Source of the DNA: Fennellomyces sp. T-0311
Lineage: Eukaryota; Mucoromycota; Mucoromycetes; Mucorales; Lichtheimiaceae
Reading direction: 5' to 3'
Assembly: GCA_025266875.1 (NCBI GenBank)
Contig: JALLLT010000003.1
Location: 372,001 to 436,000 of the forward strand
DNA length: 64,000 bases
The translations under genes and the position numbers were made by a program. The notes below the pieces were generated by a model. It did not search any database. It saw nothing but the letters and a program-made list of their open reading frames with translations, and was not told the DNA's origin. Position 1 is the first letter of the stretch. Each line of letters starts with the position of its first letter. This document shows, in pieces, positions 61,293 to 64,000 of this stretch.

Positions 61293-64000
61293 TATTCCTT
61301 TTAAACCCCCCTCTTTTGTAATGCTTTCTTATTTTCCCATCTTCATGCCTTTCTTACTACTAAATAAAACATTATATAGGTATTACTATGCACTTAAACA
61401 GTAACTTTTTCGGAAATCCTTATTTTTCATCATGCTAACGTGCAAGAAAGTAGTTTTGGTGGCAATACTTTACGTAATTAGTGCCTCCCTCTGGCTACCC
61501 AAGCCGTCGAAATAAGGGTGATTTTCATCCGTATCGTCCCTATATCGTTCGGATAACCCTCCCCACAGCCATATATGGAAATACCCACATATACATAATG
61601 ACAAGGGCCAACGATATCTTATTACTACCTTGGTGCACAAGCCAGGAGAGAAAGGCTTTCAGTAGTAAGACAAACTCAATGACAGGTGTATGGCTATTAT
61701 TAAGGTTATATTTGGACTCCCTAAATGTTGAAAGCGAAAAAAGAGAGCATGGGGGATAGAGTGTCCACGTAATCTTGTTTTCTTTTTCTCTGTATCGGCT
61801 TTCCCCTGCCATTACATCGGTATGTACTTTGGTATTTCCCATTATACGGTAGCTTTATGATGGAATATACCCAAAAAAGGAGAGAAGCTTCTTGTACTGT
61901 ATACTTAATGGAGTAAATATACAGAAGCATAAGGTCGCGCGAGGAAAACCAGGTGAGTCAAGGGGTTAATAGGCCTTGTCCGACCACATCACTGGGTATC
62001 CCCTTTTCAGTGGGAACACAGACAAAAAAAGAAACATACACTTTCTCCACAAAAAGGAGCTGTTCTAATGGAGATCGATAGAGAACCAATCATTGGAGAA
62101 ACCTGAAAACTTGGATTCAGCTAAAAGAAATGCGATTGACGTAGTCAACAGCCAGGCCTTTTGTTTGCATAGAAAAAGGCCTCATCTAGAGCGAGTGCGT
62201 TAAAACTTCTTTTTTACAGAAAAAAGCAATGGTAGATGTTATGCAATGTAAGTGATCACAACCTCTTAGTTAAAGTTGGATGATGGTCCGTCCACCGAGA
62301 ACTATCGACGGCAAACATCGATAAAAAAAATTATACCCCTTTTTAGGCTATGGTGTTCGGATAAAAAAAATGGTGCAAAAAGCTATCCATAGTTTGTCGG
62401 TTAACTAGGCACCTATAGATAAATAAAAGGAGTTCTGGTGCTTTTTGAACAACCACCTCCCTCCCCTCCCTTCAGAAATGACAGCACTAAGCTGCAAGTC
62501 TGGTAACAAAGTTTCTACCCTCCTTCTTACTTGATCTCTTTCTCTTTCTGTGTGTATATGTGTGTTTTTCTATGTTATTCTCCTGGCCCTAACAAAATAA
62601 ATCCGCTTACAGCCGTCGTACTAATCATATAACCAATAGTCAGCAATATATACTATAATAACTTGACGCCAGTATTCTGATCTATTTCATTATATATCAA
62701 AAGTATCGTCTGTTTGATTATAACGAAAATCCATATGCATGTTCCCTTAGCTAAGCCATAATTTATGCAGTGTGAGTTAATATGATGCGAACTTTTAGTC
62801 ACGGCGTCTGTCCTGGATGTAGTATCATGTGTTAACTGGAAAAGGTGGATGCAAGATTCACATAATAGCTGATTCAGAGGGCCTACTCCGTGATGCATAG
62901 CAGAACAATTGTTCAAGCCGCCTTTTCTTTCAGGGAGCAACAAAATTGTTTCACGCCCCTCTTGAAAACGTTCTTATCGCTTCTCTGTTATAGGTTTCTT
63001 TTTTTTGCTGCAGTAATATTCGAAAACTTGGCTTGTAAAATTGCTTTCCTAGAGGGCGCGGAAAAGATTATATGTTCTATTACATATGTACTTGCTTGGA
63101 CAAAAAACAAAGCATACGTAAATCAATGACTTCTCAGTCATGTCTGTCAAAACCTTGGTATAGCAGGGACACTGAGGTAGTCCTACCCGACGATCAATCT
63201 AAATCGATCGATCGTATCCATCCACTTATTTTCGATAGACGCATGGACTCCGTAACCTGAAGTAATGCATGTAATTGCCCTTACTTTCCCTATTACCAGT
63301 GTCTCCTCGCATAATGCAACAAGGTAGAGCCGGAAAGTTAAAGTCATGAACATGGCGATACTGCTAAAATATGTACGATGGATAGATATATTAGTCTACA
63401 GAATACTCCTGTTACTACATTCTTCTTTTTTTCTCAGTGTTAACCCATGTACACAGGTGGTTGTGTTCATGATATTTATCCCTAAAGTTAATTTCACTGT
63501 TCATTAACGGATATAAGTCTACTTTGGTAACAGTTACCAAAATGTTATTTTTATCTGATGGACGAGTAGAGCGGAATACACGTGATGGTTACTGTGTGCA
63601 ATGACGAAATGTGCCACGAGGTTAATGGGGGATAGTGTGGCTTCTTTTATAAATGAAGAACTCTCCGTCTCCTTCAAGGAACTATAAAGTTTCCATATGG
63701 AGTTATGGCCCATCGCAATTCAAGGTGAAAGGGTGTCGATATGTGACCAGTAAGCTCCCCTATAACGTGCCTTAAAAAAGAAAGGCTATGGATAGCAATG
63801 GTCTAATAATGGGTAGCGGGAAACATCCTTTCACATTCCGTTTTATTCTCGAGTGGGACAAGAAAGTGGAGCTGGATCATGAAATTCACTTCACAAGCTT
63901 TCTCAGAGGTTCCTTGGTTGCCGTGATCCGAAGAGACAGCCATGGCAACCACCTTTGCTCTTTCATACACTTGCCTCGGCAAGTATGAACAAAGCTGTTA
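61293..64000. other. Terminal 2.7 kb without supported genes
   Basis: AT-rich DNA with A-runs (e.g. 62323-62329, 62363-62370) and a TG-rich patch near 62549-62566. Short frames at 61481-61759, 62890-63129 and 63788-63988 have no recognisable content. No tRNA or rRNA seen. Confidence 0.45.

Noticed and set aside
1..64000. tRNA, rRNA and CRISPR-like arrays
   Set aside because: No cloverleaf with a GTTCRANNC-type T-loop was noticed, no rRNA segments, and no regularly spaced direct repeats. Scanning was by eye, so short RNA genes could be missed.

Overview
The window is nuclear DNA of a filamentous fungus, most likely an early-diverging Mucoromycota (Mucorales-like) species. Evidence: genes with many short GT-AG introns (about 50-65 nt), A/T-rich intergenic DNA, a group III hybrid histidine kinase, Pcl-type cyclins, a Reg1-like DUF1752 protein and an F-box/LRR gene. 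Nothing resembles a bacterial operon. Exon-intron models were built by hand from splice signals and reading-frame continuity. Coordinates of multi-exon genes are spans from start codon to stop codon.

Layout. 0-5.3 kb: 5' part of a mitochondrial Era GTPase (-), a small membrane protein (-), a frameshifted F-box/LRR pseudogene (-) and an unrecognised disordered protein (+). 5.3-16.1 kb is dense: a ZGRF1/Mte1-type DNA helicase (-), divergent from a DUF262 (GmrSD-N/ParB-fold) protein (+); a small membrane protein (-); the ribosome-biogenesis factor FYV7 (+), whose stop codon overlaps that of a histidine phosphatase (-); and an intact F-box/LRR protein (+). 17.3-21.3 kb: a Pcl-type cyclin and an SPX-EXS phosphate transporter (XPR1/SYG1), both +.

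21.3-35.9 kb is an AT-rich, gene-poor tract with a C2H2 zinc-finger locus and its decayed copy, a secreted-type Kelch membrane protein, a second Pcl-type cyclin, a PAS-like protein and a small Gln/Ser-rich protein. 36-48.5 kb: an NHX-type Na+/H+ exchanger and a 1,650-residue poly-HAMP hybrid histidine kinase (+), then NOL8 and an archaeal-type ApgM phosphoglycerate mutase (-). 49.3-51.3 kb: a paralogue of the Kelch gene in opposite orientation. 51.4-57 kb: AT-rich repeat DNA with a decayed LINE 3' end, an inverted related fragment and a 26-bp perfect palindrome. 57-61.3 kb: a p24 cargo receptor (+), an RS-tailed cyclophilin (-), divergent VMA21 (+) and a Reg1-like PP1 regulator (+). 61.3-64 kb holds no gene I can support.

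Several genes belong to stress, nutrient and ion homeostasis (osmosensing kinase, Na+/H+ exchange, phosphate transport, V-ATPase assembly, glucose signalling), but nothing shows that they form one system. The most distinctive observations are the nine-unit HAMP array with two introns at the same repeat position, a 22-nt microexon encoding the Walker A core of the ZGRF1-type helicase, a GC-AG intron in the same gene, the DUF262 protein sharing a 161-bp divergent promoter with that helicase, the fungal ApgM enzyme and two near-zero or negative convergent gene spacings.
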